A stretch of 32,464 nt of DNA from a virus. The stretch lies in the IMG/VR virus record IMGVR_UViG_3300031687_000064, positions 1-32,464 of that record; one strand, written 5' to 3'. Below are positions 24,877 to 31,931 of the stretch, piece after piece. Every line of letters begins with the position of its first letter. Positions within the stretch are counted from its first letter, which is position 1. The notes beneath the pieces are model-generated. The model did no database searches and had not been told where the DNA came from. It worked only from the letters and a program-made list of their open reading frames with translations. The translations under genes were made by a program, and so were the position numbers.

Positions 24877-25797
24877 ATGGCAGAATTTGACATTTTCAAT
24901 TTAGGCGTCTCAGACGTCGACACACACGAACAACAAGCAAAAACGGATGTAATCTATAAACCTAGTGCAGACCAAGGTAAAGATGGGACATACAAAGCAT
25001 TAATACGTTTTGTTCCTAATCCAGCAAATCCACGTAACTCATTAGTTAAAAAATATGTACACTGGTTAACAGATGCATCAGGTAATGGTCGATTAGTCGA
25101 TTCACCTAGCTCTGTTGGAGAAACTTGCCCAATTGCGGAATCTTTCTTCAAATTACGTAATAGTGATTCAGCAGTAGACCGTAAAATGAGTGAGAAATTA
25201 AAAAGACGTGAACAATACTACGCACTTATTAAAGTAGTTAAAGATCCTCAAAACACAGCAATGGAAGGCCAATATATGGTATATAAGTTCGGTTACAAGA
25301 TCAAAGAAAAGATCGATGAGGAATTAAAACCTGCATTTGGTGAACCAACTCAAGTATTCGATTTATTCGAAGGTAAAAACTTTGAGTTAATCATTACAAG
25401 ACAAGGTGAATATAACAACTACGATAAATCTAAATTCTCAGCAAGTCGCTCAGCAATTTCAGTAGAAGGAGAACCAGCAGAAAGAAACAAAGAATCTATG
25501 ACAGTTATTAAAGCTGAATTAGAAGCAGCACCATCATTAGAGCCTTATGAATATAAAGCATGGGATGGAGACGCAAGAGACTTTGTTAACGGTATATTAA
25601 GACAATACTTAAATCCAGGTAGTTCAATGGACGCAGTTATTTCAAAACCTAAAGCAAAACCAGCACCGAAGCAGAAAGCTAAAGTAGCAGAAGCAGTTGG
25701 AAGCACAGATACAGAAATAGATACTAATCCATCGCCAGCAGCTTCAGCGGATAGCAGCGACGATCTAGATTCTTTCTTGAATGACCTTGATATCTAA
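24877..25797 (+). CDS. 32: Single-stranded DNA-binding protein, T4 gp32 family
   Basis: A 306-aa ssDNA-binding protein (T4 gp32 is 301 aa) that coats replication and recombination intermediates and organises the replisome. The core shows YKALIRFVPN (about 39-48), the aromatic segment REQYYALIKVVKDPQNTAME (about 111-130) and GQYMVYKFGYKIKEKI, close to T4 YWANILVVKDP and VFKYRFGKKIWDKI. NYDKSKF (181-187) matches T4 NYDESKF. The C-terminus is an acidic tail (SSDDLDSFLNDLDI), the protein-interaction handle of the family. Of the four T4 zinc ligands, only His62 and Cys84 align; the other two are absent. Arg codons include many CGT, unlike neighbouring AGA-rich genes, as expected for a highly expressed gene. 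The 3' end overlaps the primase gene by 17 bases. Confidence 0.92.
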   Translation: MAEFDIFNLGVSDVDTHEQQAKTDVIYKPSADQGKDGTYKALIRFVPNPANPRNSLVKKYVHWLTDASGNGRLVDSPSSVGETCPIAESFFKLRNSDSAVDRKMSEKLKRREQYYALIKVVKDPQNTAMEGQYMVYKFGYKIKEKIDEELKPAFGEPTQVFDLFEGKNFELIITRQGEYNNYDKSKFSASRSAISVEGEPAERNKESMTVIKAELEAAPSLEPYEYKAWDGDARDFVNGILRQYLNPGSSMDAVISKPKAKPAPKQKAKVAEAVGSTDTEIDTNPSPAASADSSDDLDSFLNDLDI

Positions 25798-26908
25798 GAT
25801 AGACGAATCATTAAAATCTAAAATTAGAAGTCTAGTAAAGCAAGTCGTAACGACGCAACATACTGACCCTAATAAAAGAATGCTTAAGGAAATGCCAGGC
25901 CGTTTGAGTCTGGCATGCCCTTATTGCGGTGATAGTTTTACAGATACTTACAAAAAAAGAGGAAGTATATACTGGGATAGTTTACAATTCCACTGCTTCA
26001 ACTGTAGCCAACATGGCGATGTCTATAGTTTATTGAAAGATCATCATGTCGGTTTTAAAGACCGTGAAGATTCTATTAAAGTTATTGATTTTATACAAGA
26101 GCATAAGATTTCAGCAGAATCAGTTGAGGTATTAGAGCACGACGTATTTAAAAAGATATATGACTTAGCACCTACTCGAGAAGATCTCATAAAATATTTC
26201 GGATTCAAAGAAATAGAAACTGGAGATCCAGGTTACTTTTATCTACGAGGTAGAATGTTATCACACAAACTTGAAAACTTCATGTATTCTCCTAAGGATA
26301 AAAGAATGGTAGTTCTCAATGTTGCCCCTAATAATAAAGTTATTGGATTTCAAACAAGAGCTCTTTCAAAATATAAAAGCGCAAGATATTTAACTTACGA
26401 TATTGAGAAAATATATCAAGAGATGAAAAAAGATATTGGAGTTTCTATTGAGGAATTAATAAGTCTTAAGAAAATATCAACATTGTTTGGTATTTTACGT
26501 GTTGATTTACAAAGACAAGTAACTATGTTTGAGGGACCTATTGATGCGATGTTTATGCAAAACAGTATTGGACTAGCAACGGCCGGGAGATCTACTGAGG
26601 AATTTGATGAAATTCCTACAATACGTTATATGTTTGATAATGATACCACTGGTAAAAAGAAGATGATGGAGAAATTAAGAAGAGGAAAGGAAATCTTTAT
26701 GTGGGGTAAGTTTTTTAATGAAACTAAATTAGATGTAAGATGGGAAAAGTATCTAGAATCTATTGACAAAGAAAATAGAGATAAATATCCTAAAGAACTA
26801 GGTGACTTGAATGATTTAGTCAGAATTGCTTATTACTTAAAAGATGGTTGTATTAAAGATCTCTCTAAGTATTTTAGTAATTCAAAACTTGATGCATTTT
26901 ACCTATGA
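25781..26908 (+). CDS. DNA primase, DnaG/T4 gp61 type (zinc ribbon plus TOPRIM)
   Basis: A 375-aa primase that should make RNA primers for lagging-strand synthesis. The N-terminal zinc ribbon has Cys46, Cys49, Cys72 and Cys75 (LACPYCGDSF and FHCFNCSQHGD), which reads template DNA in this family. The catalytic TOPRIM core has Glu251 in FEGPIDAMF (with Asp255), the Asp286-Asn-Asp288 pair in YMFDNDTTGKK, and a third acidic position in GDLNDLV (341-347). Length is close to T4 gp61 (342 aa). The start is inside the last codons of the SSB gene, which couples primase synthesis to SSB, its functional partner. No replicative helicase is in the window. The stop overlaps the next gene by four bases (ATGA). 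Confidence 0.88.
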   Translation: MTLISKIDESLKSKIRSLVKQVVTTQHTDPNKRMLKEMPGRLSLACPYCGDSFTDTYKKRGSIYWDSLQFHCFNCSQHGDVYSLLKDHHVGFKDREDSIKVIDFIQEHKISAESVEVLEHDVFKKIYDLAPTREDLIKYFGFKEIETGDPGYFYLRGRMLSHKLENFMYSPKDKRMVVLNVAPNNKVIGFQTRALSKYKSARYLTYDIEKIYQEMKKDIGVSIEELISLKKISTLFGILRVDLQRQVTMFEGPIDAMFMQNSIGLATAGRSTEEFDEIPTIRYMFDNDTTGKKKMMEKLRRGKEIFMWGKFFNETKLDVRWEKYLESIDKENRDKYPKELGDLNDLVRIAYYLKDGCIKDLSKYFSNSKLDAFYL

Positions 26909-27132
26909 CAAAAATAGATATAATAGATATGATCGATGAAGAGTTCGAAGAATTTGAACAAGATCGTGACCGTAGAAAAAACCTTAAGCAACTTCTTAGT
27001 TTTAAGAGTTCAATTGTAGATTATAATGAAAAAGATATAAATATATTGGAACCTAAATTTAAAAAGAAACTTAATACAAGTATCTACATAAAGACGCATA
27101 ATAAGAATAATAATAAAAATCAACTTTTTTAA
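26905..27132 (+). CDS. Small charged protein between primase and uvsY, unknown function
   Basis: A 75-aa protein with an acidic N-terminal half (IDMIDEEFEEFEQDRDRRKN) and a basic, Asn/Lys-rich C-terminus (KTHNKNNNKNQLF). It starts by a four-base ATGA overlap with the primase gene and lies in the replication/recombination operon, so it is probably co-translated. No known domain is visible. The charge split could suit a protein or nucleic-acid adaptor, but that is only a guess. Confidence 0.6.
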   Translation: MTKIDIIDMIDEEFEEFEQDRDRRKNLKQLLSFKSSIVDYNEKDINILEPKFKKKLNTSIYIKTHNKNNNKNQLF

Positions 27133-27145
27133 AGAAGATTAAAAA

Positions 27146-27574
27146 ATGGCAGATTTGAAAGATAAAATAATTAAGATAGATGAATATTTAGCTAAGCAGC
27201 GAACAGAATGGACTGAAAAGATAAGAGAATTGACCCATGATTTAAAGCTAGGTAATAATCTTGAAGAAGTAAGCTCATATACATTAAGCTATAGACAAAT
27301 ATTAGTTGAATTACTTGCATCAATGTCTATTAGAATTCGCGCTCAAAAAACTTCAGTTGATCAGAAGTATAAACAAAAGTGGATCGAATATTACAATTAC
27401 GATTATAAATTAACAGATAAACAACGTGAGAAATTTCTACAAGCAGACTTATCATTAGATAATGAGTTTTTAGAACTTTTAGAAACACAGAAAAGCTTCT
27501 TTGAAGCATCTGTTAAAACTCTTGACAATATGGGCTTTGCAATAAAGAATCGCCTTGATATGACAAGAATATAA
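27146..27574 (+). CDS. uvsY: Recombination mediator UvsY
   Basis: A 142-aa helical protein (T4 UvsY is 137 aa). UvsY loads the UvsX recombinase onto gp32-coated ssDNA. The C-terminal signature VKTLDNMGFAIKNRLDMTRI lines up with T4 'ALDAIKSRGFAIKHIQDMRAF', sharing GFAIK and DM. Upstream, SLDNEFLELLETQKSFFEAS matches the helix before it, and the central part keeps the basic helix with KYKQKWIEYYNYDYKLTDKQ that corresponds to the T4 'KARLDYYSG' region. The leader is A-rich (AAGAAGATTAAAAA). The neighbours gp32, primase and uvsW fit the pathway. The recombinase UvsX is not in the window and should be encoded elsewhere in the genome. Confidence 0.88.
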   Translation: MADLKDKIIKIDEYLAKQRTEWTEKIRELTHDLKLGNNLEEVSSYTLSYRQILVELLASMSIRIRAQKTSVDQKYKQKWIEYYNYDYKLTDKQREKFLQADLSLDNEFLELLETQKSFFEASVKTLDNMGFAIKNRLDMTRI

Positions 27575-27591
27575 AAATAGTAACATGACAT

Positions 27592-29091
27592 TTGGTACTA
27601 ACATTAACAGAGGATAATCAATTTTTAAGAATTGATGACGCTACTGAACTTGAATTAGAACAGATTACAATCTCCCTGACGAAACGTATCGACAGCTGGA
27701 GATTTAATCCGTTAGTAAAGCGAGGGGTGTGGGATGGTTATGTCTCTTATATTAAAGACGACAAATGGATTCCAGCAGGCTTATGGAGATATGTTCTTCA
27801 AGTTTGTAAAGATTACAACTTAGAGATCGAGATACACGGAATAAAACGTTTAATCGATCCAAACATAAATGCAGAAAAGTTTGAAGAATGGGCAATGGAT
27901 TTCTTCAAAGGTGCAGAGATCACTCCACGTGATTATCAAATAGAAACAGCATATAATATACTTAAATTTAGAAAGTGTCTAGCGGAACTCGCTACGTCAG
28001 CTGGTAAGACACTTATTAGTTTCCTAACAATAGCATACATGTTAGAGAAAGGAAAGGCAGAAAAGATCCTAATGATCGTACCTAATGTTTCTTTAGTATT
28101 GCAAGCTCATGAGGATTTTCATGACTATAATTATATGAATAGAATTCCATTAAAGATTCAACAGATCTTTGCAGGACAAAAAATCAAATCAAATAAGAAT
28201 ATTATTATTGGAACATATCAGTCTCTTACGAAAAAGAACGCTGAGTATTTTGAACAATTTGACGCAGTATTAGTCGATGAGACTCACAAAGCGAAAAGTG
28301 CTTCAATTAAGACTATTCTACAAAAGTGTACTAATGCACAATATAAATTCGGTTTATCAGGTACAATCCCAAAAGATGGTACATTAGATAAATTAACACT
28401 AATGAGTCAAACTGGCCCAGTAATTAGTGAAGTTAAAGCAAGTTTTTTACAGGAACAGGGACATATTGCTAAATGTTTCGTTAAAGTAATTGAGATGAAT
28501 TATGCAACTGATTCACAGAGACTAGCTTTTCAAGAATTAGCACAAAACAAATATGAAAGTAAGGATGTATTTCAATTGGAACAACATTTCGTCATCACTA
28601 GTGACGCTCGCCTCGACTTTATTTCAAGCGTTATTGCCAGAGTACCGCGCAATTCCCTTGTACTTTTCCACAGGATTGAGCATGGTAAGAGGTTATATGA
28701 AAAACTTAGACAAGAGAGCGACAAGCGAGTTTTTTATGTTGATGGTGGAACTGATAAAGATATTAGGGAAGAATATAAGAAAAAAATGGAAGCCGGCGAC
28801 GAAGTCGTTATTGTTGCCAGTTACGGTACGTTTTCAACAGGTATCTCGATTAAGAAGATCCACAGTATCTTCTTTACGGAATCGTTTAAATCGGAGGTAA
28901 TAATAAGACAATCTATTGGACGTGGTTTAAGGCAACATGAGTCTAAGGACAAGGTTTTAATAATTGATTTCGTTGATAATATAAGAACACAGGAGTGGGA
29001 TAATTATCTATGGAAACACGGTAAAGCAAGGCAAGCAATATACAAACAAGAGAAGTTTGATTATAATATTAAAAGAGTCTCTTTTGAATGA
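27592..29091 (+). CDS. uvsW: SF2 helicase UvsW, with problematic start codon
   Basis: A 499-aa ATP-dependent helicase/translocase (T4 UvsW is 503 aa) that remodels R-loops, forks and Holliday junctions and helps switch from origin- to recombination-dependent replication. The N-terminal DNA-binding domain has FLRIDD and SWRFNPLVKRGVWDGYVSYI, close to T4 YRFNPRFRYGNWDG. Motifs seen are PRDYQ (112-116), Walker A TSAGKT (135-140), DETH (229-232), SGT (256-258), ASYGTFSTGISIK and motif VI QSIGRGLRQHES. The listed start is a TTG, because an in-frame stop (27586-27588) precedes it. An ATG at 27585 in the neighbouring frame would join this frame if one T of the TTT at 27591-27593 were absent, giving MTLVLTLTEDNQ. 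Confidence 0.9.
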   Translation: MVLTLTEDNQFLRIDDATELELEQITISLTKRIDSWRFNPLVKRGVWDGYVSYIKDDKWIPAGLWRYVLQVCKDYNLEIEIHGIKRLIDPNINAEKFEEWAMDFFKGAEITPRDYQIETAYNILKFRKCLAELATSAGKTLISFLTIAYMLEKGKAEKILMIVPNVSLVLQAHEDFHDYNYMNRIPLKIQQIFAGQKIKSNKNIIIGTYQSLTKKNAEYFEQFDAVLVDETHKAKSASIKTILQKCTNAQYKFGLSGTIPKDGTLDKLTLMSQTGPVISEVKASFLQEQGHIAKCFVKVIEMNYATDSQRLAFQELAQNKYESKDVFQLEQHFVITSDARLDFISSVIARVPRNSLVLFHRIEHGKRLYEKLRQESDKRVFYVDGGTDKDIREEYKKKMEAGDEVVIVASYGTFSTGISIKKIHSIFFTESFKSEVIIRQSIGRGLRQHESKDKVLIIDFVDNIRTQEWDNYLWKHGKARQAIYKQEKFDYNIKRVSFE

Positions 29092-29113
29092 GATATATAA
29101 TACACATGTAAAA

Positions 29114-29121
29114 CATAAATA
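29114..29121 (+). promoter_or_regulatory. Weak late-promoter-like octamer (CATAAATA)
   Basis: One mismatch to the T4 late -10 consensus, 12 bases before the ATG of the 620-aa gene, in the 42-base gap after uvsW. AAATAAATTTATTT around it is a self-complementary palindrome. In DNA this AT-rich the match may be chance. Confidence 0.2.
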
Positions 29122-29133
29122 AATTTATTTAAA

Positions 29134-30996
29134 ATGGCAGAAATGAACAAAATAAAATCTTTTAAATCGTTCTCTGATATAATAGCAACTGAATCAGCGG
29201 CTAAATTAGAAGAAGAAAACAATATTAAAAGAACAGAATTATCTACAAAGATTGCATCTATATTAGATTCAATGGAAATCACTTCATTAGAAGGATTAGA
29301 AGAAGATCAAAAATCAGCAATTATCAAGGAATTATTCGGAGATGTTAAAGAAGAAGACGTTATTGATGTCGATGTAGTAGACCAGCCGCTTGTATCTGAT
29401 GAACCTGAAGAAGAGATCGAAGAAGATACTAAATTAGAAGAGCGTAATGCATTTCTAGGAGCAAGGGCTAAAGCTATTGAAGAAGATTTAGAAGAATTTG
29501 AATTTAATGGTAAAACTTACCCTGTGACTGTTAATGAATCTACAGTACTTAATGAAGGAACTAGAGGTCAATTCGGTAAAATAGATAAAAAAGGAAATAT
29601 CACATCAGTATATACTCATTATGATTCATATCCTGATAACGTATTACCATTGATTAAAAAGGGTTATAAAAACGTTAAAGCAGTAGATGCTGTAATTAGT
29701 GGGGGAGCTAATTCTGGATTAGAAGCAACACCTGACAAAATGAATTTCTATAACGATGATTTTGAGGAAACAACAGGAACTATAAGTAAAATTAAGAATT
29801 ATTTAAAAAGTATCGCTGATGAATCTGGCGCTGAATACGCATATCTTTACGATGAAAGAATTGGTAAATGGATGATGGCAGATATTTATGGTGAAACTGG
29901 ATTAGTTAAAGCATTTGAATCAGTATCAGTTGAAGAAGCAACAGTAGTAATGGATGCAACTGATCCTAAATCAAAAGATCTCGCAAAGTTATTAAAGAAG
30001 AATAAAGTTACAATGGAAATTCTAGATATGGAAGGTCCTTCTGGATTTCCTGAAATTGAACTTAAAGGAAAAAGAAAAGATTTAGTTGCAGTTCTATCAA
30101 GTGAAGACGGATGGGACGACGCTGATTTAGCTGAATACATTGAAGAATCTAAAGTTATTGAAGAGGTTAATGAAGGAGCAGTTGTTTTAGCTAAACTTAA
30201 AAAGGACATCATATATTTAACAGATATGATGGAGGATGAAAGAATGTATGGAGATCCCGACATGAAAGAAATAGTAAAATTATTAAAAGCAAATAAATTA
30301 GAAGATGCTGCGACTGAGTTCTTATCATCATTTGCAGATCAAGACGGCGGAGAAGGAAATATAGACTGGGGAGGAGTCCAGAGTGATGTTGAACAGTCAT
30401 TTTCTGAATACGTTACAGAATCTTTAATTAATGAAGCTGTTACTATATTTGAAAAAGATTTAGCCGACATGATTAAGGAAATCAAAAAGGGTTATGGATG
30501 GATAGACCCTGAATACGTAGGAAGTACTTGGGAAAGTATGAGTAACTCTATATCATTTGATTTAGTTCAAAATGAAATATACAAAAGATTAATAGCTGCT
30601 GGATTATTAGCAACCCCAGGCGAAGATGAAGAAGAAGCTGGAACTTACATTAAATCTTTAAAAGAATTAGGTATTAAAGAATCTGTAGTTAATGAAGCAG
30701 AAGTTACGTCTGATGAAGAATTTAAAGAATATGCAACAACTATATTGAAGAAAGCATTCGGAGATGATTTCGACGAAGATAAAGCAAACGATGTTATTGA
30801 TGGTATATTATCAAAAGTAGACGGAGATTACGGAGCTGCTGTCGGAATGTTAACATCATCTTTAGGAGAATCAGTTGAACTAGACGAAAAGATCGATGAA
30901 ATACCATGCAAAGAAGGTAAGAATCATGATTGGAAGCAAATCGATAAAGACGGAACTTCTCAATGTAATAATTGTGGACTTTTAAAGTCTGAATAA
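29134..30996 (+). CDS. Acidic modular protein with repeated protease-like sites, candidate internal head polyprotein
   Basis: A 620-aa, very acidic protein of unknown family. The N-terminus (KSFKSFSDIIATE20-S21) resembles the capsid-targeting peptide of T4 internal proteins. Residues 21-140 are a Glu-rich helical region. Residues 142-255 form a unit I recognise from many phage hypothetical proteins: TRGQFGKIDKKGNITSVYTH, then YDSYPDNVLPLI and a 'kvdavIsgG..S.L' step. Smaller modules follow at about 269-343, 348-430, 435-515 and 522-590. The C-terminus is a short zinc-ribbon-like end with Cys592, His598, Cys611 and Cys614. Module borders coincide with VLNE141-G, SVEE268-A, EVNE347-G, LINE434-A and VVNE521-A, all fitting the T4 gp21-type pattern hydrophobic-X-Glu|Ala/Gly/Ser. 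A packaged polyprotein or prohead scaffold is possible. Confidence 0.6.
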   Translation: MAEMNKIKSFKSFSDIIATESAAKLEEENNIKRTELSTKIASILDSMEITSLEGLEEDQKSAIIKELFGDVKEEDVIDVDVVDQPLVSDEPEEEIEEDTKLEERNAFLGARAKAIEEDLEEFEFNGKTYPVTVNESTVLNEGTRGQFGKIDKKGNITSVYTHYDSYPDNVLPLIKKGYKNVKAVDAVISGGANSGLEATPDKMNFYNDDFEETTGTISKIKNYLKSIADESGAEYAYLYDERIGKWMMADIYGETGLVKAFESVSVEEATVVMDATDPKSKDLAKLLKKNKVTMEILDMEGPSGFPEIELKGKRKDLVAVLSSEDGWDDADLAEYIEESKVIEEVNEGAVVLAKLKKDIIYLTDMMEDERMYGDPDMKEIVKLLKANKLEDAATEFLSSFADQDGGEGNIDWGGVQSDVEQSFSEYVTESLINEAVTIFEKDLADMIKEIKKGYGWIDPEYVGSTWESMSNSISFDLVQNEIYKRLIAAGLLATPGEDEEEAGTYIKSLKELGIKESVVNEAEVTSDEEFKEYATTILKKAFGDDFDEDKANDVIDGILSKVDGDYGAAVGMLTSSLGESVELDEKIDEIPCKEGKNHDWKQIDKDGTSQCNNCGLLKSE

Positions 30997-31012
30997 AAAA
31001 AATTAAAAAAAG

Positions 31013-31045
31013 ATTGCCCTGGATTTTACCGGGTCAATTTTTTTT
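31013..31045 (+). terminator. Intrinsic terminator after the 620-aa gene
   Basis: ATTGCCC-T-GG pairs with CC-GGG-T-CAAT around the loop ATTTTA, with one T bulged on each side. The right arm runs straight into eight Ts. An A-tract (30994-31010) precedes the stem, so the structure could also stop transcription from the other strand. It separates the 620-aa gene from the three small genes, which therefore need their own promoter or read-through. Confidence 0.75.
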
Positions 31046-31058
31046 ATTATATTTACAT

Positions 31059-31083
31059 ATGAAACATATAAAACTATTTGAAG
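31059..31083 (+). repeat. Tag-coding repeat, copy 1
   Basis: The first 20 bases, ATGAAACATATAAAACTATT, are identical to copy 2, and the next five differ at one position (TGAAG against CGAAG). It encodes MKHIKLFE. Confidence 0.85.
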
Positions 31084-31493
31084 AGTATACTGAAACAATT
31101 TACCATGAAAATGATTTTGTAGGAATGCAAGCTCATAAACTTGGAATGACAAGAGAAGAATACACTGCGCATTACGGATCAGATTCAGGAATTGATGAAG
31201 CAAAGGCAATATCTTCTCAAAACGAACCATTTAAAGTAAAAGGAATTAACTTTTCTTATATAGAACAGAACGGTAAGTTTTATGGAGCAAGCTTATACGA
31301 TGTAGCTAAAACTGCAAACGTAAACAAGAAAGTAAAATTTGGATTAGACGAGATCAATTCTTTTTTGAAATCAATTAAGATCAAAGACGAAGTACCTTTT
31401 AGATACGAAGAAGAAGAATTAGAAGTTATTTGTAAACAATTAAGAAAAAAAGGCATCGTGTGTGATTATGACGATGTTATGGATGTATCCTAA
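31059..31493 (+). CDS. Candidate internal head protein with MKHIKLFE N-terminal tag (144 aa)
   Basis: The start is set at the Met at 31059. An upstream in-frame ATG at 31014 would lie inside the terminator hairpin, and the MKHIKLFE start is shared with the next two genes. The tag (MKHIKLFEEYTETIYHEND) is followed by QAHKLGMTREEYTAHYG, a polar helix-turn segment. SGIDE47-A48 is a possible protease site; unlike its neighbours, this protein lacks the Glu16-Ala17 step. The mature part would be a mixed alpha/beta domain (KVKGINFSYIEQNGKFYG) ending in a helix with two Cys (EVICKQLRKKGIVCDYDD). The function of the mature part is unknown. The shared tag implies a common destination, by analogy with T4 internal proteins the capsid interior. 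Confidence 0.6.
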   Translation: MKHIKLFEEYTETIYHENDFVGMQAHKLGMTREEYTAHYGSDSGIDEAKAISSQNEPFKVKGINFSYIEQNGKFYGASLYDVAKTANVNKKVKFGLDEINSFLKSIKIKDEVPFRYEEEELEVICKQLRKKGIVCDYDDVMDVS

Positions 31494-31504
31494 ACAAAAC
31501 AATT

Positions 31505-31529
31505 ATGAAACATATAAAACTATTCGAAG
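31505..31529 (+). repeat. Tag-coding repeat, copy 2
   Basis: 24 of 25 bases are identical to copy 1. It encodes MKHIKLFE at the start of the 123-aa protein. Confidence 0.85.
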
Positions 31530-31876
31530 CTTTTACTTCAACCCTAAGCGAAGCTAAAAAAGTAAGTCCGGCAGAATTCAAGAAATTGTTTGACGCATTA
31601 AAAGAGCTTACTAACATTACCAAGTTAAAGAAAGGTTCTAAAGGAGCTATAACGTTCACTGCGCCAGATGGTGACCCATATACAGTAAAACATGAAGAAG
31701 GAGACATCATGGTATATAACGATCAATATCTTATATGGAAAGATGAATATGCTGAGGAAGTTGGGGGAATATCTACAGATGATTTCGAAGATATGGAAAT
31801 AGAATTAGATTCTACAGATTCAGCTGAATGGTTGGATTTTCAAGAAGCTGTTGATTTTATTGCCGCATTAAAATAA
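31505..31876 (+). CDS. Candidate internal head protein with MKHIKLFEAF tag (123 aa)
   Basis: A 123-aa acidic protein. The N-terminal tag MKHIKLFEAFTSTLSE16-A17 ends at a Leu-Ser-Glu|Ala step that fits the T4 prohead protease rule (hydrophobic-X-Glu, then Ala/Gly/Ser). T4 internal proteins carry a similar leader, MKTYQEFIAEA, also cut after Glu. The predicted mature part (17-123) has a helix (PAEFKKLFDALKEL), a small beta region (GAITFTAPDGDPYTVKHEEG and IMVYNDQYLIW) and an acidic helical C-terminus (EWLDFQEAVDFIAALK). No known enzyme motif is visible. The gene follows the preceding stop by 11 bases and uses an A-rich leader, so the three tagged genes form one transcription unit. Confidence 0.65.
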   Translation: MKHIKLFEAFTSTLSEAKKVSPAEFKKLFDALKELTNITKLKKGSKGAITFTAPDGDPYTVKHEEGDIMVYNDQYLIWKDEYAEEVGGISTDDFEDMEIELDSTDSAEWLDFQEAVDFIAALK

Positions 31877-31906
31877 CAAAAATTAAATTAAATTAAAATT
31901 AAAATT
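31877..31906 (+). repeat. AAATT-type tandem repeat leader
   Basis: The 30-base gap is made almost wholly of AATTA/AAATT units (AAATTAAATTAAATT, then AAAATTAAAATT) running into the ATG. It has no Shine-Dalgarno. It is the most regular example of the A/T leaders used in this window. Confidence 0.7.
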
Positions 31907-31931
31907 ATGAAACACGTAAAATTATTTGAAG
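31907..31931 (+). repeat. Tag-coding repeat, copy 3
   Basis: 22 of 25 bases match copy 1; differences at three bases change Ile4 to Val and leave the other residues of MKHVKLFE unchanged. Confidence 0.8.

Noticed and set aside
28553-28900. 115-aa + strand frame inside uvsW
   Set aside because: It overlaps the helicase in another frame, has no family likeness, and results from a local lack of stops where GC is higher.
31014-31058. 15-codon N-terminal extension of the first tagged protein
   Set aside because: The upstream ATG lies in the terminator stem, and the shared MKHIKLFE start at 31059 matches the two following genes.
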